A stretch of DNA of 5,976 bases, from the NCBI GenBank assembly GCA_903859795.1, contig CAIOOC010000667.1, positions 1 to 5,976 on the forward strand, given 5' to 3'. Both the position numbers and the translations under genes were made by a program. Shown here piece by piece: positions 1-5,976 of this stretch; position 1 is the stretch's first letter, and each line of letters starts with the position of its first letter. The stretch is from an uncultured Bacteroidia bacterium (GTDB lineage Bacteria; Bacteroidota; Bacteroidia; Bacteroidales; Prolixibacteraceae). The notes under the pieces were generated by a model. It made no database searches. It was not told where the DNA came from and saw nothing but the letters and a program-made list of their open reading frames with translations.

Positions 1-1
1 A

Positions 2-1987
2 GGTATATCGATTGACTCCGAGGCAAAATCGGTGAATATTCATGCGACAGTCAGGCTCGATCAATCATCCCTCTCATACTGGCAGATTGATGTAGAAAAT
101 AATAACAGACAGTTTGGAACCTGGGAAATAACCTACCCTTACATAAAAGGGATAAGAGCATCGGAAGATGAAAATGTGCAATTGGCATATCCTGATTTTA
201 TTGGCTGTTTGATAAAGAATCCCGTCAAAAGGATCCCGGAGAAGTTTGATCCCGATCCACGGCCGCCGCAGGTAATGAATTATCCGTCGGCCAGGTGCAA
301 TATGCAGTTCAGTACGCTTTTTGAAAAGAAGAATAGCAATGGATTATATCTTGCCACGCACGATTCGAAAGCCAATGTGAAAAAATTCGGATATGATGTT
401 GATGAAAAAGATAAAAGTCTGAAATATAGTATCAAGAACTATCCCGAGGGAATGGGTATTCCGGGAAGTCAAAGCAGTTATAAGATGCCATATGAAGTGG
501 TGGTTGGGGTTTATGAAGGCGACTGGATAACCGCCTCAAAAATCTATCGCGAATGGGTTATTAATCAGAAATGGTGTGCCAAGGGCAAACTCTCGCAGCG
601 GAAGGACATCCCAGGTTGGTATTTGAATACCGATATCTGGTTTGCCGGCCTGCCGACTGATAAAATGATACCTCTTGCAAAATACCTGGATGTACCCATA
701 GCATATCAATGGTACAGGTGGTATGAATTTCCGCAGGAGAACAGGGCAGAGCCCGACTATCTCGATTATATCCCGGCCAAAGGGTTATTCCGTGAAGAAA
801 TTAAGAATCTTAAGGGTGCAGGCATAAAAATAGTGCCCTATATCAATTCGAGATATTGGGCAACATCAAGCAATAGCTGGAAGAATGAGCAACCTGAATC
901 ATCTGCCTGCAAAGCACCCTTTAATCAATTGGATGATTTAATAAGCTACTCGAAGTGGCCAGACTGTGCATGGCAAGACCTTGCAATTTACATAGACCAC
1001 TGGGTTACTCCATGGGATATCCCGGAGGCTGTGATGTGCCCAACTACAAAGGTTTGGCAAAATAAACAGTCTGAAATAGTATCCAGACTGGTTTCAGAGT
1101 ATGGAGTTAATGGCGTTTACCTGGATCAGACAGCATCTTGTCAGCCGGCATATTGTTTTGATCCGACACATGGACATCCTGTTGGCGGAGGTAGTCATTG
1201 GGTCGATGGGAACAGAAAGTTGGTTGAGTTGTGCAAAGAAAATGGCCGTAAAAAGGATCCGGAGATCATTCTGACCACTGAGGATTTCGCAGAACCCTAC
1301 ATTGATGTTTTTGACGGCTTGTTAGCCTGTAATGCTTCAAGTATCGCGCCGGATCTTATCCCATTGTTTAAAAATGTATATTCGGGATATTGTTTGACTT
1401 TTGGCCGGTATACGAGCGATTATTATTCAAAAAGAGTTGAGGGCGCTGAAGTTGGCTCAATCTATTCAACTGGATTGCCTTTTAAAATGAGAAACGCTCA
1501 AATGTTTTTATGGGGTGAACAGATGGGGTGGTTTGATCCGGTTATTTTGAATCTGGAAAGTCCGGAGGCCAAATATTTAAAAATTTTATGTCAGGCATTT
1601 CACAAAGAGGCTGTGAAGAAGTTTCTGATTTTCGGGGAAATGGTTCGACCTCCCAAACTTGAAGGTGAGAATCCCATTCTGAGTGCGCCCTGGGGGGAAA
1701 ATCAAAAGAATTCTGAAATGGCGGCAGTTTCACATTCTGCATGGAAGGACGAGGATGGCAGTCTGGGATTGGTATTCACCAACCTTGATAATTCCGCCCA
1801 TACAATAAGTTACACAATAGATCCCACTCAATACAACCTTCCGCAATTCAAAAAGTTTGTTGTGAAAGTGATTAATGGATTTGACGAAGGAAATGAGAAG
1901 CGGTATGGTTCAGGTTCTTTTATCAGGACTGAGAAAATTGCGGCCGGAAGTGTTCTCGTCCTCAAGATTAAATCAGATAAAATGTAA
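2..1987 (+). CDS. DUF6259-type TIM-barrel glycosidase-like protein, 5'-truncated by the window edge
   Basis: The reading frame is open from the first bases of the window to TAA at 1985-1987, so the N-terminus (probably a signal peptide and the first part of a beta-sandwich) lies upstream. The in-frame GTG at 32 is internal and is not a credible start. Numbering from that GTG codon as residue 1, about 1-165 are beta-rich, like the N-terminal sandwich of GH31/GH36/GH97-like enzymes. About 190-500 look like a TIM barrel, and about 560-648 a C-terminal beta-sandwich. Recognisable landmarks are a strand ending in GVYLDQ (361-366), the glycine/histidine-rich HGHPVGGGSHW (380-390), and TTEDFAEPYID (415-425). 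By analogy with retaining TIM-barrel glycosidases, D365 is a candidate nucleophile and E417 or E421 a candidate acid/base; this is inference. The segment around 360-390 is what recalls DUF6259. The substrate is unknown. It sits 31 bases upstream of the GH28-like gene, probably in the same transcript. Confidence 0.72.
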   Translation, partial: GISIDSEAKSVNIHATVRLDQSSLSYWQIDVENNNRQFGTWEITYPYIKGIRASEDENVQLAYPDFIGCLIKNPVKRIPEKFDPDPRPPQVMNYPSARCNMQFSTLFEKKNSNGLYLATHDSKANVKKFGYDVDEKDKSLKYSIKNYPEGMGIPGSQSSYKMPYEVVVGVYEGDWITASKIYREWVINQKWCAKGKLSQRKDIPGWYLNTDIWFAGLPTDKMIPLAKYLDVPIAYQWYRWYEFPQENRAEPDYLDYIPAKGLFREEIKNLKGAGIKIVPYINSRYWATSSNSWKNEQPESSACKAPFNQLDDLISYSKWPDCAWQDLAIYIDHWVTPWDIPEAVMCPTTKVWQNKQSEIVSRLVSEYGVNGVYLDQTASCQPAYCFDPTHGHPVGGGSHWVDGNRKLVELCKENGRKKDPEIILTTEDFAEPYIDVFDGLLACNASSIAPDLIPLFKNVYSGYCLTFGRYTSDYYSKRVEGAEVGSIYSTGLPFKMRNAQMFLWGEQMGWFDPVILNLESPEAKYLKILCQAFHKEAVKKFLIFGEMVRPPKLEGENPILSAPWGENQKNSEMAAVSHSAWKDEDGSLGLVFTNLDNSAHTISYTIDPTQYNLPQFKKFVVKVINGFDEGNEKRYGSGSFIRTEKIAAGSVLVLKIKSDKM

Positions 1988-2018
1988 AATAAATCAAACT
2001 CAAATTTATTTATTAGCT

Positions 2019-3536
2019 ATGAAGACAATTCTAATCATCACAATTTTGGCTTTGCTTCTTAACAGTACTGTCAATGGTATTGAATATAATATTAAAGATT
2101 TTGGTGCTGCCGAAAATTTGATTTCGACCCAGTCTATTCAGAAAGCTATTGACGCCTGTTTTAAAAACGGAGGAGGAACAGTTGTGGTTCCGGCAGGAAC
2201 TTTCATCATGGGTGCTGTTATTCTGAAGAGCAACACCAATCTGCACCTGGACCAGGGAGCGGAACTTAAATCCAGTGAGAATTTAGACGATTTTTTAATC
2301 TCCTCCACACGTTATGGTATGTTTACATGTCTGGATGCTTACAACATAAGTATCACGGGTGAAGGGACAATTAATGGCAGGGGAAGCTGTTTTTATGAAA
2401 CAGACCAGAATCATCTTTATCCTGAATTTGACAAAAAAATAATCCGGCAAAAAGAGGGTTATATGCCAGAAGGTAAATTTTTCACCGACGGTCCTTTGAA
2501 ACGGAAACCAATGCCGGGAACAGCTGTCTCTTTTTTCCATTGTAATCATATATCAATAAAGAATATCCGAATAATAGATACACCCACTGCCGGATTACTG
2601 TTTGGATTTTGTGATGATGTTCTGATAGATGGACTCACAGTCATCAATAATATAATGATACCAAATTGCGATGCGATTCACATGACGGTCTGCAGGAATG
2701 TGAGGATAGCAAATTGTGATCTGCATGCCGGTGATGATGACATCGCTATAACCGGTTTTAACTGGATGGATGACACTCCCGGATTCAATTCAAAGGAACA
2801 GGATAAATACGTTCATGGGAATAAATCGATCTATTCGGAAAATATTCAGGTGGACAATTGTCATATGCAATCAAGATCGGCAGCTATACGAATCGGATAT
2901 GGCCAACACCCGATTCGTAGGTGTATCTTCAGTAATATTGTGATTTCAGAGTCGAACCGAGGAATTGGAATCTCTGCGCGCGATTCTTCATCAATTGAAG
3001 ATCTTATTTTCTCTAATATCATCATTGAAACCCGACTGCACAATGGTCAGTGGTGGGGTCATGGAGAACCAATTCATTTATCCGCTATATCACGGTTTGA
3101 AGGAAAACCAGTGGGTCAGATTAAGAATGTGCAATTCAATAATATCATGGCAACAGGAGAACAGAGTATCTTCCTGTACGGACAAAAAGAGAGTCACATG
3201 GAGAATATCCGGTTTAATAATGTTCAACTTCACCTTAGAAAAGGGCTGGAAACGATGGGTTACGGTGGCAACTTTGATTTACGTCCTGCTGCCCGGATTG
3301 AAAATCAGATTTTTGAACATGATATTCCGGGAATCTATGCGCAATATGTTGACAATATTGTCATTCGTGATTTTAATCTGAGTTGGAGCAATGACATGCC
3401 ATCGTTTTTTACCGATGGAATTCAATGTTATGAAGTAAAAGATTTACTTCTAGAGAATTTCTCCGGCACTTCTAATCCCAATTCTCCAAATGGTAAAAAA
3501 GTAAACCTGGTGCAAACAACTTTCAGAAAAAATTAA
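2019..3536 (+). CDS. Secreted GH28-superfamily (polygalacturonase-like) beta-helix protein with atypical active site
   Basis: This is a 505-residue protein. The frame is open back to 1875, but the start at 2019 is chosen because it gives a clean signal peptide (MKTILIITILALLLNSTVNG, residues 1-20) and avoids overlap with the preceding gene. The mature protein opens with the GH28/pectin-lyase-fold signature YNIKDFGA, then an alpha-helix and GGGTVVVPAGTF. Repeated short beta-strand coils (ISITGEGTING, ISIKNIRI, IQVDNC, IRFNNV, IVIRDF) fit a right-handed parallel beta-helix. N216-C217-D218 matches the GH28 NTD motif, and G238-D239-D240 matches GDD. The 21-residue spacing D218 to D239 equals that between Asp180 and Asp201 in Aspergillus niger endopolygalacturonase II. 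The GHG motif is replaced by S287-A288-A289 and the RIK motif by G317-I318-S319. GH28 enzymes hydrolyse galacturonan or rhamnogalacturonan by inversion; whether this one does is uncertain. It is probably periplasmic or secreted, and is followed after 11 bases by the lipoprotein gene. Confidence 0.85.
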   Translation: MKTILIITILALLLNSTVNGIEYNIKDFGAAENLISTQSIQKAIDACFKNGGGTVVVPAGTFIMGAVILKSNTNLHLDQGAELKSSENLDDFLISSTRYGMFTCLDAYNISITGEGTINGRGSCFYETDQNHLYPEFDKKIIRQKEGYMPEGKFFTDGPLKRKPMPGTAVSFFHCNHISIKNIRIIDTPTAGLLFGFCDDVLIDGLTVINNIMIPNCDAIHMTVCRNVRIANCDLHAGDDDIAITGFNWMDDTPGFNSKEQDKYVHGNKSIYSENIQVDNCHMQSRSAAIRIGYGQHPIRRCIFSNIVISESNRGIGISARDSSSIEDLIFSNIIIETRLHNGQWWGHGEPIHLSAISRFEGKPVGQIKNVQFNNIMATGEQSIFLYGQKESHMENIRFNNVQLHLRKGLETMGYGGNFDLRPAARIENQIFEHDIPGIYAQYVDNIVIRDFNLSWSNDMPSFFTDGIQCYEVKDLLLENFSGTSNPNSPNGKKVNLVQTTFRKN

Positions 3537-3547
3537 AAATTTAGATT

Positions 3548-4810
3548 ATGGAAATAAAATTCAGGATTAGGCTATTTAGTGGTTTTTTAGTGTTGGTGGC
3601 ATTAGGCGTATCATGCAATAATGCTCCGAAACAAAAAACCCAAAGCATCGCCAAAACAAAAATAACCGGTATTCAACGATTGGAGGAGACGATTATTCCG
3701 CCAACAGGACATGGCGATAACTGGTATATGACCTGGAGTAAGGACGATAAACAGTATGCCGGAATGTGTGATGGCTACGGGTTTAAGATTTTACCTCAGT
3801 TCAAACGAAAAGGTTATAACTCGAGATTATTTTCCATTGCCGGAGATGCCCCGAACCATACCTTTGATTCTGTCCCGGGTTACCCGAATGTGGAATCTAT
3901 TGATCAGCACGAACTTCCCGGTTCTAAAGACTATAGCAGATATTATGGATTTGCAATTCTTGCAGTGAATGGTTCCATATATCAGTTGCTGAGTACTCCG
4001 AAATTTCCTTTCGGTCCTGAGGGTAATGCTTTCATTGGAGCAAAGCTCATTTATTCGCCCGATAATGGTCTTACCTGGCATAATCAGGATGGGTCAACGC
4101 CAGTTTTCTATGAAAAGTGGGAAACCAGGTCAAAACATAATATGGTCTTCTTCTATGAGCCCGATGGATGCTTCTCTCTTTCAAGTTTTCTGCAAATGGG
4201 GAAAAATTATGAAGAGAATACGGATGGGTATGTCTACCTGTATGCACCCAATGGAACCGTTGACGGGAAGATGAACCAACTCGTTATGCTCCGTGTGAAA
4301 AAGGACAAAATTCTTTGCCGGTCAGAATATGAATATTTCGTATCATTGAATAGTGATCAAACTGCAAATTGGAGCAAGGAGATCAGTAATCGGGGAGTAG
4401 TATGCCAATTCCCCAAAGGGTGGGTTAATTATAATATTGGCCCGGGACATTCGGGACATCCTTATGCCTGGCAGCCAAGTGTGGTTTACAATAAACCACT
4501 GGGAGTATACATGATGGCTAATTGGGGGATCGGAGTCGGCAGCGATGGAGACTGGTTCGGAAAGCCAAGTTATCTGGGCTTCTGGACTGCACAACAACCA
4601 TGGGGACCGTGGACTCAGGTGTATGAGGAGAAAGCATGGACGCCTGCGGGAGATACAGGCGCCAGGACTTATCAGCCATATATTTCACCAAAATGGATTG
4701 CCAAAGATGGTAAATCATTCTGGATGGTTTGGACAGATTTCAGAAAGGTTGGCAACGACAGACCGTATTACGCTTTTAATTGCCAAAAAATAAAAATCAT
4801 ATGTGATTAA
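3548..4810 (+). CDS. Beta-propeller lipoprotein, DUF4185/GH43-sialidase-like, possible glycosidase
   Basis: A 420-residue protein. The N-terminus is a lipoprotein signal: basic residues (K4, R6, R8), a hydrophobic stretch (about 9-19), then LGVSC with C23 as the likely lipidated cysteine. The residues after C23 (NNAPKQK) lack the acidic cluster of Bacteroidota surface-export signals, so it may face the periplasm. The rest is beta-strand and tryptophan rich. Features are GDNWYMTWSKDD (56-67), a textbook sialidase Asp-box S170-x-D-x-G-x-T-W177, YAWQPSVVY (306-314), the glycine-rich WGIGVGSDGDW (326-336) and FWMVWTDF (391-398). This pattern of sequence blades fits a five-bladed propeller as in DUF4185, GH43 and related families; DUF4185 is my best guess. 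Some DUF4185 proteins of other bacteria are endo-D-arabinanases (GH183), but catalytic residues cannot be assigned here. It starts 11 bases after the GH28-like stop, which indicates co-transcription. No Shine-Dalgarno is visible; the leader is A/T rich. Confidence 0.7.
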   Translation: MEIKFRIRLFSGFLVLVALGVSCNNAPKQKTQSIAKTKITGIQRLEETIIPPTGHGDNWYMTWSKDDKQYAGMCDGYGFKILPQFKRKGYNSRLFSIAGDAPNHTFDSVPGYPNVESIDQHELPGSKDYSRYYGFAILAVNGSIYQLLSTPKFPFGPEGNAFIGAKLIYSPDNGLTWHNQDGSTPVFYEKWETRSKHNMVFFYEPDGCFSLSSFLQMGKNYEENTDGYVYLYAPNGTVDGKMNQLVMLRVKKDKILCRSEYEYFVSLNSDQTANWSKEISNRGVVCQFPKGWVNYNIGPGHSGHPYAWQPSVVYNKPLGVYMMANWGIGVGSDGDWFGKPSYLGFWTAQQPWGPWTQVYEEKAWTPAGDTGARTYQPYISPKWIAKDGKSFWMVWTDFRKVGNDRPYYAFNCQKIKIICD

Positions 4811-4961
4811 AGGGATTTAGTCGTCTTATTATTGAAGCAACCTGATTACAGCCTTTCGAGCTAGTCGCAAGTAGCTAAAAGCAAGCCGCACACATTAACA
4901 GTAAGGAAAGCTTCTATCCATGCAGATTGTTATAGTGCCATATTAAATTTCTAAATAAAAG
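4811..4961. other. 151-base non-coding gap separating the enzyme genes from the FISUMP gene
   Basis: No convincing reading frame runs through this stretch. I see no G/C-rich hairpin followed by a T-run, so no intrinsic terminator can be named, and no good match to the Bacteroides promoter pair (TTTG at about -33, TAnnTTTG at about -7). It holds a degenerate 14-base direct repeat at 4859-4886. The last 20 bases before the next start (from about 4942) are strongly A/T rich, as is common for ribosome loading in Bacteroidota. The gap is much longer than the 31- and 11-base gaps upstream, so it is the likeliest place in the window for a transcription boundary. Confidence 0.5.
4859..4886. repeat. 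Degenerate 14-base tandem direct repeat (two copies)
   Basis: Two adjacent copies, AGCTAGTCGCAAGT (4859-4872) and AGCTAAAAGCAAGC (4873-4886), share AGCTA and GCAAG in the same register, 10 of 14 bases matching. The same stretch holds a 5-base inverted repeat, AGCTA (4859-4863) and TAGCT (4872-4876). It lies about 75-100 bases before the FISUMP start, where a regulator site could be placed. With only two short copies, chance is a realistic explanation. Confidence 0.25.
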
Positions 4962-5645
4962 ATGAAAATGCAACACAAAAAAGTAAAATTAACCGCATTA
5001 TTCTGGTTAATATTCGGATTCACAGGTCTTCATTCACAAAACACCCTGACAGTAACCGATATTGATGGAAATATTTACCAAACCGTGAATATCGGCACCC
5101 AGGTATGGATGAAAGAAAACCTGAAAGTTACCAAGTACAGTAACAGAGATATTATTGAAACAACAACTCCTGCCACTTTGGATGTATCAGGTGAAAGTGC
5201 TCCAAAATACCAGTGGGCTTACAATGGCGATGAAGCAAATGTCACAATATACGGCAGATTATATACGTGGTTCGCGGTTGGAGACAGCCGCTCTGTATGC
5301 CCAACCGGCTGGCATATCCCCTCTGACGCCGAATGGACAACACTTACAACCTATTTGGGCGGGTTCAAAATTGCCGGCGGGAAACTAAAAGAAACCGGAC
5401 ACTTACACTGGCAAAGTCCAAATACGGGTGCAACAAACGAAACAGGTTTTACAGCACTTCCGGGTAGTTACCGCAGCATCAACGGAGAATTCAGTCACTT
5501 TGGAATTTACGGGGGGTGGTGGAGTTCCACCGGGATGAATCCGTATATGGTCTGGACCAGATACCTGACTGCAGTTGCCAACTATACAGGTGTATACCCC
5601 TATGGTAAGAGTCTGGGGTTTTCTGTGCGCTGCCTGAAGAATTAG
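4962..5645 (+). CDS. Secreted single-domain FISUMP protein
   Basis: A 227-residue protein. The start at 4962 (MKMQHKK) leads into a Sec signal: basic residues 5-9, a hydrophobic core about 11-22, and likely cleavage after HSQ (26). A second in-frame ATG at 4968 would serve equally well. Nearly all the rest is one FISUMP domain (Fibrobacter succinogenes major paralogous domain, TIGR02145). The markers in order are DIDGNIYQTVNIGTQVWMKENL (34-54), GRLYTWFAV (98-106), the diagnostic CPTGWHIPSDAEW (113-125), TGFTALPGSYR (161-171), GGWWSST (184-190) and the terminal GFSVRC (219-224). C113 and C224 are the conserved cysteine positions and could form a disulfide. The domain's biochemical role is not established; it is usually found on exported or surface proteins. 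There is no lipobox, membrane anchor or type IX C-terminal sorting domain, so it is predicted periplasmic or released. It lies 151 bases after the lipoprotein gene, so sharing its transcript is uncertain. Confidence 0.88.
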   Translation: MKMQHKKVKLTALFWLIFGFTGLHSQNTLTVTDIDGNIYQTVNIGTQVWMKENLKVTKYSNRDIIETTTPATLDVSGESAPKYQWAYNGDEANVTIYGRLYTWFAVGDSRSVCPTGWHIPSDAEWTTLTTYLGGFKIAGGKLKETGHLHWQSPNTGATNETGFTALPGSYRSINGEFSHFGIYGGWWSSTGMNPYMVWTRYLTAVANYTGVYPYGKSLGFSVRCLKN

Positions 5646-5705
5646 TGTAATTGTTTGGTTCATAACGGATAACAGGGTTTGTAATAAGTTAGATTCATTA
5701 TAAAG

Positions 5706-5713
5706 AAGGAGGT
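5706..5713 (+). promoter_or_regulatory. Perfect Shine-Dalgarno sequence
   Basis: AAGGAGGT is fully complementary to the usual 16S rRNA 3' end. GGAGG ends 5 bases before the ATG at 5718, a standard spacing. It decides the start of the last, window-truncated gene. None of the other visible starts (2019, 3548, 4962) has such a motif; they have A/T-rich leaders, as is normal in Bacteroidota. Confidence 0.85.
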
Positions 5714-5717
5714 TCAA

Positions 5718-5976
5718 ATGAGTAACAATATTATTTTTACAGTTCGCTATTCTGCATTTCTTTTGGTTTTTTTATTGTTTCTAGTTCTAGAATCAATGGC
5801 GTTCGGATTTCCGGGAACACCCGACAAAATGGGTTTTTCTGTTGAGGAAACCAATTCTGGAATATCAGTATCAAATGGAATTATTGGACTAAAGTTTTTT
5901 AAAGATGTCGGTTTTGGCTTATACAGCATTAAAAATGAGCAGAAGGCTCATGACTTTTTGCTTGGGCAAGCTAAAG
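5718..5976 (+). CDS. N-terminus of a secreted protein, possibly a glycosidase beta-sandwich (3'-truncated)
   Basis: The frame is open from ATG 5718 to the window end (86 full codons), so only the N-terminus is visible. The start is supported by the perfect Shine-Dalgarno just upstream and by the signal peptide it opens. That signal has R10 before a hydrophobic core (about 13-24), then ESMA, with likely cleavage after A28. After a short linker (PGTPDK) comes the pattern SGISVSNGIIGLKF, then DVGFGLYSIKN, then DFLLG. This 'exposed strand, NG, strand, G-x-G-L-x-S-I' layout is typical of the first strands of the N-terminal beta-sandwich in several polysaccharide-active enzymes, such as DUF6259, GH97-like and heparinase-like proteins. 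It could therefore be a second enzyme related to the first gene of the window, but the two visible portions do not overlap, so this cannot be tested here. No specific family is claimed. Confidence 0.65.
   Translation, partial: MSNNIIFTVRYSAFLLVFLLFLVLESMAFGFPGTPDKMGFSVEETNSGISVSNGIIGLKFFKDVGFGLYSIKNEQKAHDFLLGQAK

Noticed and set aside
1987..2011. An inverted repeat AAATAAAT / ATTTATTT between the first and second genes, possibly a hairpin.
   Set aside because: The 8-base stem is made only of A-T pairs with a 9-base loop, so it is weak, and such matches are expected in an A/T-rich leader. No T-run follows, so it is not a terminator.
1875..2018. A 48-codon N-terminal extension of the GH28-like gene, in frame from an ATG at 1875.
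   Set aside because: It would overlap the end of the upstream gene by over 110 bases and bury the clear signal peptide that begins at 2019.
2965..3381. An open frame of 138 codons on the + strand inside the GH28-like gene.
   Set aside because: It is an out-of-frame shadow: no domain, no plausible signal, and the overlapped frame carries the conserved beta-helix coils.
3756..4793. Three + strand open frames of 70-82 codons (3756-3968, 4026-4274, 4545-4793) within the lipoprotein gene.
   Set aside because: All are alternative-frame shadows of the propeller coding sequence and show no domain-like composition.
4859..4876. AGCTA / TAGCT hairpin as a terminator after the lipoprotein gene.
   Set aside because: The stem is only 5 bases and has no following T-run. 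The direct-repeat reading explains the same bases better.
5654..5681. Possible Bacteroides-type promoter: TTTG at 5654-5657 and a second TTTG at 5678-5681.
   Set aside because: The second element reads AGGGTTTG and lacks the TA of TAnnTTTG, and the spacing is not a clear fit. Two TTTG words in an A/T-rich gap are not enough.
5403..5717. A 104-codon minus-strand frame opposite the FISUMP gene's 3' half.
   Set aside because: It lies mostly antisense to a well-supported conserved domain and its translation shows no recognisable motif. The minus-strand frames at 1542-1742, 2031-2246, 2295-2549, 2861-3043, 3827-4081, 4343-4597, 4518-4718 and 5747-5929 were rejected on the same grounds.

Overview
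This window looks like a piece of a Bacteroidota (Bacteroidales-like) carbohydrate-degradation locus. The reasons are four complete or near-complete exported proteins in a row on the + strand, moderately A/T-rich DNA, start codons preceded by A/T-rich leaders rather than Shine-Dalgarno sequences, a lipoprotein signal, and a FISUMP-domain protein, a family common in Bacteroidota and Fibrobacterota. No taxonomic marker gene is present, so this is inference. Every gene is on the + strand. I see no rRNA, tRNA, CRISPR array, transposase or integrase.

Layout. (1) 2-1987: a large TIM-barrel glycosidase-like protein of the DUF6259 type, cut off at its 5' end by the window edge. (2) 2019-3536: a secreted right-handed beta-helix protein of the GH28 (polygalacturonase-like) superfamily. 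It keeps the three catalytic aspartates but has lost the usual His and Arg-x-Lys substrate-binding motifs. (3) 3548-4810: a lipoprotein with a beta-propeller-like, DUF4185-type domain and one clear Asp-box. (4) 4811-4961: a 151-base non-coding gap with a short degenerate direct repeat. (5) 4962-5645: a small secreted protein made almost entirely of one FISUMP domain. (6) 5718 to the window end: the N-terminus of another secreted protein. It has an unusually perfect Shine-Dalgarno sequence, and its first beta-rich segment resembles the start of a glycosidase N-terminal beta-sandwich.

How the parts fit. Genes 1, 2 and 3 are separated by only 31 and 11 bases and probably form one transcript. Together they look like an exported enzyme set acting on an acidic or pectin-like polysaccharide. 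The GH28-like fold suggests uronic-acid-containing glycans, but the substrate cannot be read from the sequence. No SusC/SusD pair, sulfatase or regulator falls inside the window. The FISUMP gene comes after a larger gap and may be a separate unit. The last gene may start another glycosidase. The most notable points are the atypical GH28 active site, the under-characterised enzyme combination, and the single strong Shine-Dalgarno among genes that lack one. I did not find clear evidence for a wholly new type of system.
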